Translations under genes and position numbers: made by a program
Notes under the pieces: generated by a model
Told to the model about the DNA's origin: nothing
What the model saw: only the letters and a program-made list of their open reading frames with translations
Databases searched by the model: none
Part shown: piece after piece, positions 8,623 to 17,151 of the stretch
How the letters are laid out: every line of letters begins with the position of its first letter
Numbering within the stretch: the stretch's first letter is position 1
Assembly (NCBI GenBank): GCA_019456195.1
Contig: VRUK01000026.1
Span: 1-55,588 of the forward strand
Source: Planctomycetota bacterium
GTDB taxonomy: Bacteria > Planctomycetota > Phycisphaerae > Sedimentisphaerales > Anaerobacaceae
DNA length: 55,588 nucleotides
Direction of reading: 5' to 3'

Positions 8623-10428
8623 TCAGCGCGACAGCCGCGGTCCATAGCGAGGTGGTTCCTGGCCGAGTTCATAGCAGCCCAGGTCCGGAGCCCTGCCGGT
8701 GAAACCGTCGGTGACTTGTGGAAGGGCGATGCCTGCATCGACTACCTTAGCGCTGTTGCGCAGACGCAGGTCGTAGTCGCCGGGATCACAGGTCTTGCCC
8801 TTTTCAGGCGGCCCGGCTCCGACAAAGACATCATAGTCAGCCATGATTCCGTGTTCTTCGAGCCCGGTAGCTTCGAAGAATTTATCAATAGACTGGTATC
8901 TGCCGACATTTCCATTGTAGCTTGTCCACTTGAGCAGCCGATCGGGCTCATTGCGACGGTACGCATTGTAATCCATCGTGCTATAGACCGTTGGCGAGCC
9001 GGAGTCCATCGCGTACCCCTCGCCGCTCATGAAAAGGTTGTTCCTGAAGTGCCCGTTTTGCCAGATGGGAGGCGGACGAAAGCCTGTTCCGGCGCAACAC
9101 GATGTGTTGTTATAAGCTTCGATGCCGGCGGGGTAGTTGTTCAGCTTATAGCTGAGGCTGGTGATTCCGTAAAGTTCGTTGCGGATCAGATAGACGGGCC
9201 CTCCGTAGAACGGTTGAGTGGACATGCCTGTGTGCGTATTATAGCATCGGTTACGGTAGAATCGCACGTTGTGGCAACCGTAATCGGCTTCGAAAGTGTC
9301 ATCCTGCGCCCAGGACAGATCGTTATTGTAGAAATCAATATTCACACAGTGCCTGGTCACGTCATCTACAGGTGGACCGAAGTTGTAGATAGCGGCCGCG
9401 TCGCTGAACCTTGTAATGCGGTTGTAGCAGATCACGTGACCCTGGCCATAGACGTTGACGCCGGTATGGCCGGGACTCATGTAGGTCTCACGTGGTCGCG
9501 GATACCATGTCGTGTTGATACCGACAATCTCATTGTCTGCGATATACCAGTTCTTTGAGTTTGCACACCCGGTATTGATGCCGTACACGACATCGTAAAT
9601 CCGGCATCCCTGGACGACCAGGCCAACAGAACCGTTGGGCTTTGCGGCGTAAATAGCCGTATGAGCGCCGCGGAAGGTGAGCCTCTCAAAGTTCAGGTGA
9701 TTTGTTCCGTTGAGTGTTACGATACGGGACTTGCTGCCGAGGCCCTCACCTTCGAGTATTGCTTCGCCCTCTGTGGGTCCGCGGATGACGATTGGTCTGG
9801 CAGCAGTGCCCGATTTTTTCAAATCGAACGGTCCCTTATAGATTCCGGGGGCAAGCAGAATAACGTCGCCGGGTTTCGCTTCTTTGAAGGCCGCCAAAAA
9901 TCCCTCCTCAGCAGAGCCCTTTATCGTATGTTCGCCTTTGAAAGCTCTCGGCTCGGCCCGCGTTGTTGCACTTACAATCTTTGGCTTAGTCGGTGCTCCG
10001 CCGTCCGGATCGGACATTGTGAACCGGATTTCATAGATTGTCGCCGGCTCCAGAAACAGCACACTTCCGGCAAACAGGTTCCCCGTGCGGTAGGGTCCGT
10101 AAACCTGGTTTGCCACCTCATGATGAACGCGCAGCATCGGCAACGCGTTTTTCCACTGAGCTTGTCCTTTCTTGCGAAACTCAACGGTGACCGATGCGTT
10201 CCGATTGCTGTCACCCTCGATATACCATCGGAAACCCAGGTTCTCAATGGTTGGAGGATCAACTATGAATCGCTTCGGTACGATTTTGTTCATCTTCGGA
10301 CCTACTGGAAAACCGACAAGCGGTTTCGGCTGCTGTCTCGCTTGAGCAGACATAGTAAGCGCGGTCAGCGTCAGGGTGGTTACCACCGACATAAGCATAC
10401 TATGACTTCTCTGTGTCTCGTTTATCAT
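8623..10428 (-). CDS. exported right-handed beta-helix protein (polysaccharide lyase-like)
   Basis: About 601 residues. The frame is open from a TTG at 10455, but the ATG at 10428 (MINETQRSHSMLMSVVTTLT) sits 8 bases after GGTGA and gives a better signal peptide ending near SAQA. Residues ~45-160 form a fibronectin-like beta domain (TIYEIRFTMSDPDGG). From ~180 on are beta-helix coils typical of PL6/PL1-like or 'right-handed parallel beta-helix' proteins: GDVILLAPGIYKGPFDLKK, RPIVIRGPTEGEAILEG, and NxxF/NxxI ladders. It is probably secreted and acts on an acidic polysaccharide; the chemistry (lyase versus hydrolase) is not determinable by eye. It is divergent from the MttB-like gene, with a 270-base shared upstream region. 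Confidence 0.85.
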   Translation of the reverse strand: MINETQRSHSMLMSVVTTLTLTALTMSAQARQQPKPLVGFPVGPKMNKIVPKRFIVDPPTIENLGFRWYIEGDSNRNASVTVEFRKKGQAQWKNALPMLRVHHEVANQVYGPYRTGNLFAGSVLFLEPATIYEIRFTMSDPDGGAPTKPKIVSATTRAEPRAFKGEHTIKGSAEEGFLAAFKEAKPGDVILLAPGIYKGPFDLKKSGTAARPIVIRGPTEGEAILEGEGLGSKSRIVTLNGTNHLNFERLTFRGAHTAIYAAKPNGSVGLVVQGCRIYDVVYGINTGCANSKNWYIADNEIVGINTTWYPRPRETYMSPGHTGVNVYGQGHVICYNRITRFSDAAAIYNFGPPVDDVTRHCVNIDFYNNDLSWAQDDTFEADYGCHNVRFYRNRCYNTHTGMSTQPFYGGPVYLIRNELYGITSLSYKLNNYPAGIEAYNNTSCCAGTGFRPPPIWQNGHFRNNLFMSGEGYAMDSGSPTVYSTMDYNAYRRNEPDRLLKWTSYNGNVGRYQSIDKFFEATGLEEHGIMADYDVFVGAGPPEKGKTCDPGDYDLRLRNSAKVVDAGIALPQVTDGFTGRAPDLGCYELGQEPPRYGPRLSR

Positions 10429-10579
10429 TCTCATAATCACCGCTATTGTATCCAAGTAAATGCCTCAAGCATTATCTCTTTTTAATTTTCTTTGCAAAAA
10501 ACGTAAAAATGCTTAAAAATATCTATAAGTGGAACGATACTCTGATCTATGAAATTGATATAAACTAACGGAGGCCATC

Positions 10580-10609
10580 ATGTTTCGTTTCGAGCTGGAC
10601 GAAAATTAG
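10580..10609 (+). other. tiny ORF with strong ribosome site upstream of the methyltransferase gene
   Basis: GGAGG lies 5 bases before an ATG that opens a 9-codon frame (MFRFELDEN) ending TAG. It sits 117 bases before the methyltransferase start. It could be a leader peptide or the remnant start of a lost gene; the sequence does not decide. Confidence 0.3.
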
Positions 10610-10725
10610 AGTTTAACCCACATTCTGAGAAGTTCATAAACGATGATGATGCGAACAGTTATTTGACTCGTCAATATCGACACCCATATATCTTACCGAA
10701 AGAGGTATAAGCAGCAATACCGATT

Positions 10726-12207
10726 ATGTTACAGGGATTCTTAAGAACGATTAGCACTGATCAGATGGAGCAAATCCATCAGGCGGTACTGAACGTCCTG
10801 GAAAAAACTGGTCTGCAGATTAAGGGACGGTTTCTATTGGAGGCATTGGCCGACGCCGGATGCCGGGTGGATTTTGATAAACACCGGGCCTGGTTCAAAC
10901 CGGACCTGGTAGAACGTCAAATCGGGGCCCAAAAAGACCGCTACCAAAAGGTACGCTCGTCCCTGTGGTATCCGTTTTGCAGTCGACTACCGGACAGCGA
11001 TGTGGCTTGGCCGGATGAATTTACGTTAGACTATGGCTTTGGCACGCCCTTTATCTATGACTATCCAACAGGGACGTATCGCAAGCCCACGGCCCAGGAC
11101 CAGATCGATATGATCAAACTGGGTCAGGCCCTTCCGGAGGTCAAGGCCGTGAATGCTCCGTTTGTCTGCGGTGATTTCGACAGCCGTATGGAGAGTCTCG
11201 AATCCGCGCGCCTGCTGTTATTGCATACGGATAAGCCTGGGTGGGTGGCGACTACATGCGGGCAGGAGGTCAAGTACCTGGTCGATATAGCCCAACTGGC
11301 TGTCGATCATAACAGTGGTGCGGTCCCGTCTGAGCCGTCGATTTTTGTGAATGCATATTGCACTACGTCACCGCTCAAACTGGATAAGCGATCATGTGAT
11401 GTCTTGGCCGAGGCGCTAAAATGCAAGTTGCCGGTAAACTTCGCGACCATGCCCATCCTGGGCGGTACCACCCCCGTGACACCCGCGGGCAGCGTAGTGG
11501 TGGCAGCAGCGGAACTTCTGGGGTGTATCACTGCGGCGAGTCTGATTGACCCGGAGATCATGTTCTACACCACGAGTATTGCTGCGGTCATGGACATGAG
11601 AACCGCCCAGGTCTGTTATGCCGTACCCCAGGCGGTCCTGACTGATGTGGCTTTGCATCAGTTGTTCCGGACCAGGTACGGCCTCGTGCTCAACGTGGAA
11701 CCCGCGTATGTAGAGGCCAAGTGTCCGGGTATCCAGGCAGCCTTACTCAAGACCTATCGGCAGATGGCCTTTGCCGCAACGGTCAGTGCCTCTCTACCCA
11801 TTGGACTGCTCGACAGCGCATCGACTTTTTCTCCGACCCAGGCCATGATCGATCGTGACATTAACCTGGCCCAGTACGGGTTTGCCCGGGGCATTGAGGT
11901 CAATCCCGAAACCCTGTGTGTGGATCTCATCAACGAGATGGAATTCTGCGAAAAGAATGCGTATATCCAGACAGACCATACATTCCGCCATTTCCGTGAC
12001 CTGCTTTGGGACTCTCCGCTTCTGGATCGAACCACCAGGCAAGAGCGCGCTTACCTGCCCGACCGGGAAGATGAGGCACTCCTGCAACAAGCCGACCAGG
12101 CCTGGCGAAAGTTGGTGGAAACCGCTCAGCCCATAGAGCGTAACGAGCGTTTTCGCCGTGAACTGGATCGTATTGTGGAGGCAGCGCGCCGAGAGCTGCT
12201 AACGTAA
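10726..12207 (+). CDS. MttB-superfamily methyltransferase without pyrrolysine
   Basis: 493 residues across the full length of the trimethylamine methyltransferase family (MTTB, COG5598). Recognisable segments are HQAVLNVLEKTGLQI at the start, the central LLLLHTDKPGW, PILGGTTPVTPAGSVVVAAAE, and DVALHQLFRTRYGL. No in-frame TAG occurs, so it belongs to the non-pyrrolysine group that includes the glycine betaine:corrinoid methyltransferase MtgB. It probably transfers a methyl group from a quaternary amine or related compound to a corrinoid protein in the cytoplasm. No corrinoid protein or activator is encoded nearby. It starts a plus-strand run with a VOC protein 45 bases later. Codon use is more GC-rich than in the 21-27 kb region. 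Confidence 0.88.
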   Translation: MLQGFLRTISTDQMEQIHQAVLNVLEKTGLQIKGRFLLEALADAGCRVDFDKHRAWFKPDLVERQIGAQKDRYQKVRSSLWYPFCSRLPDSDVAWPDEFTLDYGFGTPFIYDYPTGTYRKPTAQDQIDMIKLGQALPEVKAVNAPFVCGDFDSRMESLESARLLLLHTDKPGWVATTCGQEVKYLVDIAQLAVDHNSGAVPSEPSIFVNAYCTTSPLKLDKRSCDVLAEALKCKLPVNFATMPILGGTTPVTPAGSVVVAAAELLGCITAASLIDPEIMFYTTSIAAVMDMRTAQVCYAVPQAVLTDVALHQLFRTRYGLVLNVEPAYVEAKCPGIQAALLKTYRQMAFAATVSASLPIGLLDSASTFSPTQAMIDRDINLAQYGFARGIEVNPETLCVDLINEMEFCEKNAYIQTDHTFRHFRDLLWDSPLLDRTTRQERAYLPDREDEALLQQADQAWRKLVETAQPIERNERFRRELDRIVEAARRELLT

Positions 12208-12251
12208 ACAGCAACAGAAGTATAAACATTAAATATGATCGAGGTATTACC

Positions 12252-12605
12252 ATGGAATTTGACCACGTAGGCATTATCACAACCGAAAAGAAACCAGGTG
12301 AGGTTTTTGTGGAGGCCACGCGCGTGTGGATCACCAATTGTGAAGATCATCCTTACCGTGTAGAGTGGCTGCGTTTCGAGCCTGACAGTCCCGTTACCGG
12401 CCCCCTGCGCGAGATTCCACATATCGGCTACCGCGTGGACAGCGCAGAAGCCATTACTGAGGCCGCCCAGGGTATGAAGGTCTTACTCGAGCCCTTTGAC
12501 GCCGGCTTTGCCGTGGCCGGATTCTACCAGACCCCTGACGGCGCGGTTGTCGAGTTCGTCACATACAAGGACGGACCATCGCCCTGGTCGAGTGCTCGCA
12601 CGTGA
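12252..12605 (+). CDS. VOC-fold (glyoxalase/bleomycin-resistance-like) protein
   Basis: 117 residues starting MEFDHVGIITTEKKPGE, the usual first strand of a vicinal-oxygen-chelate module, and ending AGFYQTPDGAVVEFVTYKDG, its last strand with the metal-ligand Glu. It has one full module, with His in FDHVG and Glu in VEFV as likely metal ligands. Its enzymatic role is unknown; relatives include methylmalonyl-CoA epimerase, dioxygenase-like and lyase activities. GAGGT lies 7 bases before the ATG. It follows the methyltransferase closely and is probably co-transcribed. Confidence 0.8.
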   Translation: MEFDHVGIITTEKKPGEVFVEATRVWITNCEDHPYRVEWLRFEPDSPVTGPLREIPHIGYRVDSAEAITEAAQGMKVLLEPFDAGFAVAGFYQTPDGAVVEFVTYKDGPSPWSSART

Positions 12606-12802
12606 TGACGTAGGCATTGTGAATATGGTGAATTCTGATGCAGAGTGTGAATCGCCGGAACTTTCTACAGCATGTGTGCTTATGTGGCATCAAATTAACC
12701 TTGAATCATTAAGTCTCTGGAGATATCATATTACCTGGCTTGGCCAAGGTGAATAGTACTTCGATGTGATAGCAGGAGTTTAGGGTAATTTGGAGGTAAA
12801 CC

Positions 12803-15022
12803 ATGAAATCAAAATTGTACATTGCTTCTCTGGCAACAATAGTTATCTTTGTGGGAATGAGTGTCAACCTGAATGCTGCAGATATTCGCGTATTGCCGAA
12901 AAACCAGGTTCCGAATGATCGGCGGCTGGGCCCGCTGAAGGAACTGAGCGGAGATTACTTTCCATTTGAGGTTCCGAAATCGCGGCAACAGTGGGAGCAG
13001 CGGAAGGCGGATCTTAAGCGGCGAATTTTGGTGGCGACCGGATTGTGGCCCATGCCGGACAAGACTCCGCTGAATCCTGTTATCTATGGACGCGTGGAGC
13101 GTGACGATTTTACTGTTGACAAAGTTTACATCGAAAGCTATCCGGGTCATTTCGTGACCGGTTTACTCTTCAAGCCAAAACACGCCGCGGGTCGTCTGCC
13201 CGGAGTTTTGTGCCCTCACGGTCACGGCGGCAGACTCCAGGACTATGGCGAGAAAGAAATCCGCCAGCAGATCGTCCGAGGCGCCGAGCGGTTTGAAGGA
13301 TCGGGACGTTATCCGAAGCTCGCCCGCTGCGCCCAGTTGGCTCGTATGGGTTGTGTAACCTTTATCTTCGATATGGTCGGCTACGCAGACAGTGTACAAA
13401 TCTCTCGCCAGGTCGCTCACAGTTTCGGCAAACAACGTCCCGAGTTCGATACTAAAGAGAATTGGGGCTTCTACGCAACCCAGGCGGAGTTGCGATTGCA
13501 GAGCATCATGGGATTGCAGACCTGGAACTCGATCCGTGCACTTGACTTTCTGTGCGATTTACCCGAAGTCGATTCAAAAAGAATCGGCATCACCGGCGGA
13601 AGCGGCGGGGGCACGCAGACGATCTTGCTTTGCGCCATCGACCCGAGACCGGTCGTGGCATTCCCCAATGGAATGGTCTCGACGGACATGCAGGGTGGCT
13701 GTACATGTGAGAATTGCTCTCTTCTCCGCATCGGTACGGGCAATGTGGAATTGGCCGCTCTGTTTGCACCAAAGCCGCAGGGTATGACGGCAGCGAACGA
13801 CTGGACCAAAGAGATGATGACCAAGGGGTACCCTGAGCTGAAACAGCTCTATGCTATGCTCGGTGCTCAAAAGAACGTCATTTGCCATCCGCTCACTCAC
13901 TTCCCGCACAATTACAACTATGTCAGCCGGGCGCTGATGTACTCCCTGTTCAACAAGCACCTGTCGCTGGGTCTGGAAGAACCTGTTGTCGAAGAGGACT
14001 GGCCTCCGCTCACCGAGGCCGAATGGACCGTCTGGAACGATGAACATCCCAGCCCCGCGGCTGATCCCGGCCATGAACGGCGGATGCTTCGCTACGTCAG
14101 CCGTCAATCCGATAAGCAGATTGCTGCGTTGACGCCCACTGACGCCAAATCGCTGGCCAGGTTCCGCAAAATCATAGGTGGCGCCTTTGAGACTATCATC
14201 GGCAGAACGCTGAATCAGGTTGGTCCCATTACCTGTCGGCAGATAGAACAGCTTGATAGAGACGGCTACCAATATCGTGAAAGTTTGCTACGTACCAAAC
14301 GGCACGGTGAAGAGCTGCCCGTCGTTTCATTTTTGCCCGAGCGAACACCGTCGAACAAGCAGGTTGTTATTTGGCTCAACGGTCAGGGCAAGAGTGCGTT
14401 AATGGATCGGCGGGGCCGGATTGTCCCGGAAATCCGACAGTTGCTCGATGCCGGGATGGCAGTTATCAGCGCGGATTTGCTCTACCAGGGCGAGTTCCTG
14501 TCCTCCGGCAAACCGCTTACCCAGGCCCGCGCTTCTACGAATCCTCGCGCCTATGCCGGTTTCACTTTCGGTTACAACCATCCCCTTTTCGCCCAACGGG
14601 TGCATGACATCCTGACACTTATTTCTATCGCTCGCAGCGACCAGTACGGCGCCAAACGCATTCATTTGGTCGGTGTCAACGGCGCTGGCCCGTGGGTGGC
14701 GGCTGCCAGCGCTATAACGGACAATGAAGTGGACTGCGCTGCAATCGACACCGGCGGATTTCGGTTTGCCAATCTTGCATCATACCGGGATGTGAATTTT
14801 CTGCCCGGAGCTCTCAAGTACGGCGACTTGCCGGCCTTGCTCGCTCTCTCATCCTCAAAATGGCTCTGGATTGGCGGCGAGACCAAAGAATCGCTTAGGA
14901 TCGTAACAGCAGCCTACGCCGCATCAGGGCAATTGCAGCATCTGAGCATAAACGAAAGACAGCAGCAGGATGTATCTGCGAGGATCGTGCAATGGCTAAA
15001 ACAGGCCAAAGGCCGCTTGTAG
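12803..15022 (+). CDS. exported two-module alpha/beta hydrolase (acetylxylan-esterase-like)
   Basis: 739 residues with a signal peptide ending near NLNAA. Module 1 (~100-400) has VLCPHGHGGR (oxyanion side) and the nucleophile elbow ITGGSGGGTQT near residue 265, matching the dienelactone-hydrolase/acetyl-xylan-esterase type common in Planctomycetes; HPLTHFPHNYN offers the catalytic His. Module 2 (~470-739) repeats a hydrolase fold (VVIWLNGQGKSA, AVISADLLYQGEF), but its elbow reads LVGVNGAG, with Asn where Ser should be, so it is probably not catalytic. The role is deacylation of polysaccharide side groups outside the cytoplasm (inferred). It is the third gene in the 10.7-16.8 kb run, with a ribosome site GGAGG before ATG. 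Confidence 0.87.
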   Translation: MKSKLYIASLATIVIFVGMSVNLNAADIRVLPKNQVPNDRRLGPLKELSGDYFPFEVPKSRQQWEQRKADLKRRILVATGLWPMPDKTPLNPVIYGRVERDDFTVDKVYIESYPGHFVTGLLFKPKHAAGRLPGVLCPHGHGGRLQDYGEKEIRQQIVRGAERFEGSGRYPKLARCAQLARMGCVTFIFDMVGYADSVQISRQVAHSFGKQRPEFDTKENWGFYATQAELRLQSIMGLQTWNSIRALDFLCDLPEVDSKRIGITGGSGGGTQTILLCAIDPRPVVAFPNGMVSTDMQGGCTCENCSLLRIGTGNVELAALFAPKPQGMTAANDWTKEMMTKGYPELKQLYAMLGAQKNVICHPLTHFPHNYNYVSRALMYSLFNKHLSLGLEEPVVEEDWPPLTEAEWTVWNDEHPSPAADPGHERRMLRYVSRQSDKQIAALTPTDAKSLARFRKIIGGAFETIIGRTLNQVGPITCRQIEQLDRDGYQYRESLLRTKRHGEELPVVSFLPERTPSNKQVVIWLNGQGKSALMDRRGRIVPEIRQLLDAGMAVISADLLYQGEFLSSGKPLTQARASTNPRAYAGFTFGYNHPLFAQRVHDILTLISIARSDQYGAKRIHLVGVNGAGPWVAAASAITDNEVDCAAIDTGGFRFANLASYRDVNFLPGALKYGDLPALLALSSSKWLWIGGETKESLRIVTAAYAASGQLQHLSINERQQQDVSARIVQWLKQAKGRL

Positions 15023-15062
15023 AAATTCTATTTGACCAATTAGGAATTGGGAGATGTGAGAT

Positions 15063-15881
15063 TTGCTGAGACGTGAGTTTCTTGCTGGTACTATTGCCGG
15101 TGTTGCCTCGCTGACGGCAGGTTCCTTAACTGCTGCTGTCGATGACTCCAAGCGCAGAAAGTGGCTCATTGGCCATCATTTCTGGAACTGGGACCGAGCT
15201 TGGGATAAGGGCAAGTTTCTCGATAAGCGACTGAAGTTGACAAAGCAAACCGGCTATGACGGCTTCGAGGCCAAGCCTCACCAGATTGGGCAGCCGGCGG
15301 AAGTGGTTAAGACCAAATGTGCCGAGCTTGGGATCCGCTGCGCCGCGGTCGGTGGCGGCCTTAAAGAGGGTATCGATTTTGCACATGTCGCCGGGGCAAA
15401 GATCGTCCGCTCAGGAGTCCCAAAAGACCAGATCAAACGATGGGTCAACTATGCGGGCGAGCGGGGCATCATCATCGTGATTCACCCGCATATTGGTCAA
15501 CCTGGGCACCCAGGTGAAGTGGAGACCAGGGAAGATATGCTGCGCTATCTCGACGAACGGCCTGGCATCTTTGCATGTCCCGACACTGGTCACCTCGCTC
15601 TTTGCGGGTCGGATCCGGTTCAAACTATTCGCGACCTTGGCTCGCGGTGTCGCTATGTTCACCTTAAAGATATTCGCCCTGAGATGGTTGGCAAGAGAAC
15701 GCGAAAGGGCGAGAAATTCTGTGATCTGGGCACAGGTGCTCTGGATCTAAAGGGAGTGTTGAAAGCACTTCAGGACATCAAATATAGCGGCTGGATCATG
15801 GTTGAACGAGACAGTCGGGGGCCGGATTATGTGCAAAGTGCGAAGGACATGCGCGCGGTGCTCAGACACATGGGCTACTGA
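15063..15881 (+). CDS. Tat-exported sugar phosphate isomerase/epimerase-like TIM barrel
   Basis: 272 residues read from a TTG at 15063, supported by GGGAG upstream and by the signal that follows (LRREFLAGTIAGVASLTAG), a twin-arginine (Tat) leader. The mature part is an AP-endonuclease-2-like barrel. Metal-site residues are seen in IIIVIHPHIGQPG, ACPDTGHLALCG and YVHLKDIRPEM, and the C-terminal YSGWIMVERDSR supplies the usual Glu. Such proteins isomerise or epimerise sugars with a divalent metal; Tat export of a folded metalloenzyme is consistent. The product is unknown. It follows the two-module esterase after 40 bases. Confidence 0.88.
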   Translation: MLRREFLAGTIAGVASLTAGSLTAAVDDSKRRKWLIGHHFWNWDRAWDKGKFLDKRLKLTKQTGYDGFEAKPHQIGQPAEVVKTKCAELGIRCAAVGGGLKEGIDFAHVAGAKIVRSGVPKDQIKRWVNYAGERGIIIVIHPHIGQPGHPGEVETREDMLRYLDERPGIFACPDTGHLALCGSDPVQTIRDLGSRCRYVHLKDIRPEMVGKRTRKGEKFCDLGTGALDLKGVLKALQDIKYSGWIMVERDSRGPDYVQSAKDMRAVLRHMGY

Positions 15882-16064
15882 CCACGTAAAAAAGTCTCAG
15901 GCTACCGGTTACGCCGGGCTAAGCAGCTTGAATAATCATCAATTATTTGATACAATTGCCGTTGGGTCAGATTTCTGGTTGCACTGTGTTGAGTCGGTTC
16001 AGGTTGAAGATGGCCGAAAGAATACTATGTAGCTGGGTGATGGATTTTTGTGAAAGGGTCGAAA

Positions 16065-16775
16065 ATGTCAAAGCGTTTTAGAGTTGGTGGTGCAATTGTA
16101 GCGATTCTGTTTCTGTGTCTGCCGGTGGTCGGCCAGCAGAAAGAGACCAGTGGCGGTCGCAGCAGTGGTTCGATTGGGGGCAAGGGATATCGCGAAGCGG
16201 CAGGTTACGTGATCAAGCGGCTGGGCCTGCGGCGAAAAAGCGTTGTAGTGGATATCGGGGCTGGTGACGGTTGGTGGTCGTCGAAGATGGTTGGGAAGCT
16301 CGGAGTCAAAGGTGTAATCCACGCCGGCGAAGTCGAACAGAAGAAAGTCGATGCAATGAAGAAGAAGTGGGAGGCTGAGCCTCAGATCAAGCCGTATTTG
16401 TGTCCGACAGATGGGACCGGCCTGGAGGAAAACTCATGCGACCTGGCGTTTATTTCCAAGACGTATCACCACTTTGACAAGGACACTCAGGTCGATTACC
16501 TTAGGCATCTGAAAAAGGTGATTAAGCATTCCGGGCGGGTTGTGATCATTGAAGTGCATGCTGATCTTGCGAGTGGGCGCGGTAAAGAACATGCGGTGCA
16601 GCCGGGTCTGTTGGGTCATCAGGCGGAGCAAGCCGGGTGGATGCTGCTCCGATGTGAACTAATCCCTGGCAGTGATCACTTCATGGCGACGTTAGTCAAA
16701 CCGGAGGCCTTTACCGAGAAACTCTCAAGGCGACATAAGGCCGCAAAGAGAAAGCAATCCAAAGGCGATCAATAA
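16065..16775 (+). CDS. exported class I SAM-dependent methyltransferase-like protein
   Basis: About 236 residues. I chose ATG 16065 over a GTG at 16050 because it directly precedes a clean signal peptide (MSKRFRVGGAIVAILFLCLP, then VVGQQ). The mature part has motif I VVDIGAGDGWWS near residue 70, an acidic residue near the end of beta-2 (AGEVEQKKVD), LAFISKTYHHF and GRVVIIEVHAD, i.e. a Rossmann SAM-binding fold of the type-11 group. A secreted SAM enzyme is unexpected because SAM is cytoplasmic; such signal-bearing homologues are nonetheless common in Planctomycetes. The C-terminus is basic (KAAKRKQSK). Confidence 0.8.
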   Translation: MSKRFRVGGAIVAILFLCLPVVGQQKETSGGRSSGSIGGKGYREAAGYVIKRLGLRRKSVVVDIGAGDGWWSSKMVGKLGVKGVIHAGEVEQKKVDAMKKKWEAEPQIKPYLCPTDGTGLEENSCDLAFISKTYHHFDKDTQVDYLRHLKKVIKHSGRVVIIEVHADLASGRGKEHAVQPGLLGHQAEQAGWMLLRCELIPGSDHFMATLVKPEAFTEKLSRRHKAAKRKQSKGDQ

Positions 16776-17151
16776 ACCTTGAAGCGTGGCATCTATGGTG
16801 CTATATGGGTGGTGGTTCTCAGAAGAAGGTCGCGGCTTGCGAGTGTCGAAGCCGCGAGGGCATTCAAAGCAAGCTCTTTCCTTGCAGAATTTCCCCGGAC
16901 CAGTCTCACCAGCCAACCAGAATCGTACAGATGCCTTCCAAAAGGCCCCTTTTCGTTGGTCGGTGCCTACAACTTCACTGATATGGAACGACCGTTGTCT
17001 GCGAGCCAGGAGCTGTAAAATGTTAGAATTCTTAAAAAAATTCGTGTCACCGTTTTGTCTCTACAGATGTCAATATTAAATATACGATGCTTTGATGTTA
17101 ATCAGGAAACGGAGATTTTGTGTGAACTGCGATGCGACTATGAAACAGTCC
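16776..17151. other. 376-base interval without a supported gene
   Basis: Contains a perfect 9-base inverted repeat TCGCGGCTT/AAGCCGCGA with a 10-base loop at about 16831-16858. Frames of 79-97 codons cross the region but show no domain, no good ribosome site and no protein-like composition. The hairpin has no T-tract and is not a standard terminator. Confidence 0.5.

Noticed and set aside
10726..12207. Pyrrolysine in the MttB homologue
   Set aside because: No in-frame TAG; the protein is full length without readthrough.
16779..17079. 79- and 97-codon plus-strand frames
   Set aside because: Overlapping frames of unlikely composition (Arg/Ser/Pro-rich) with no homology signal or start site.
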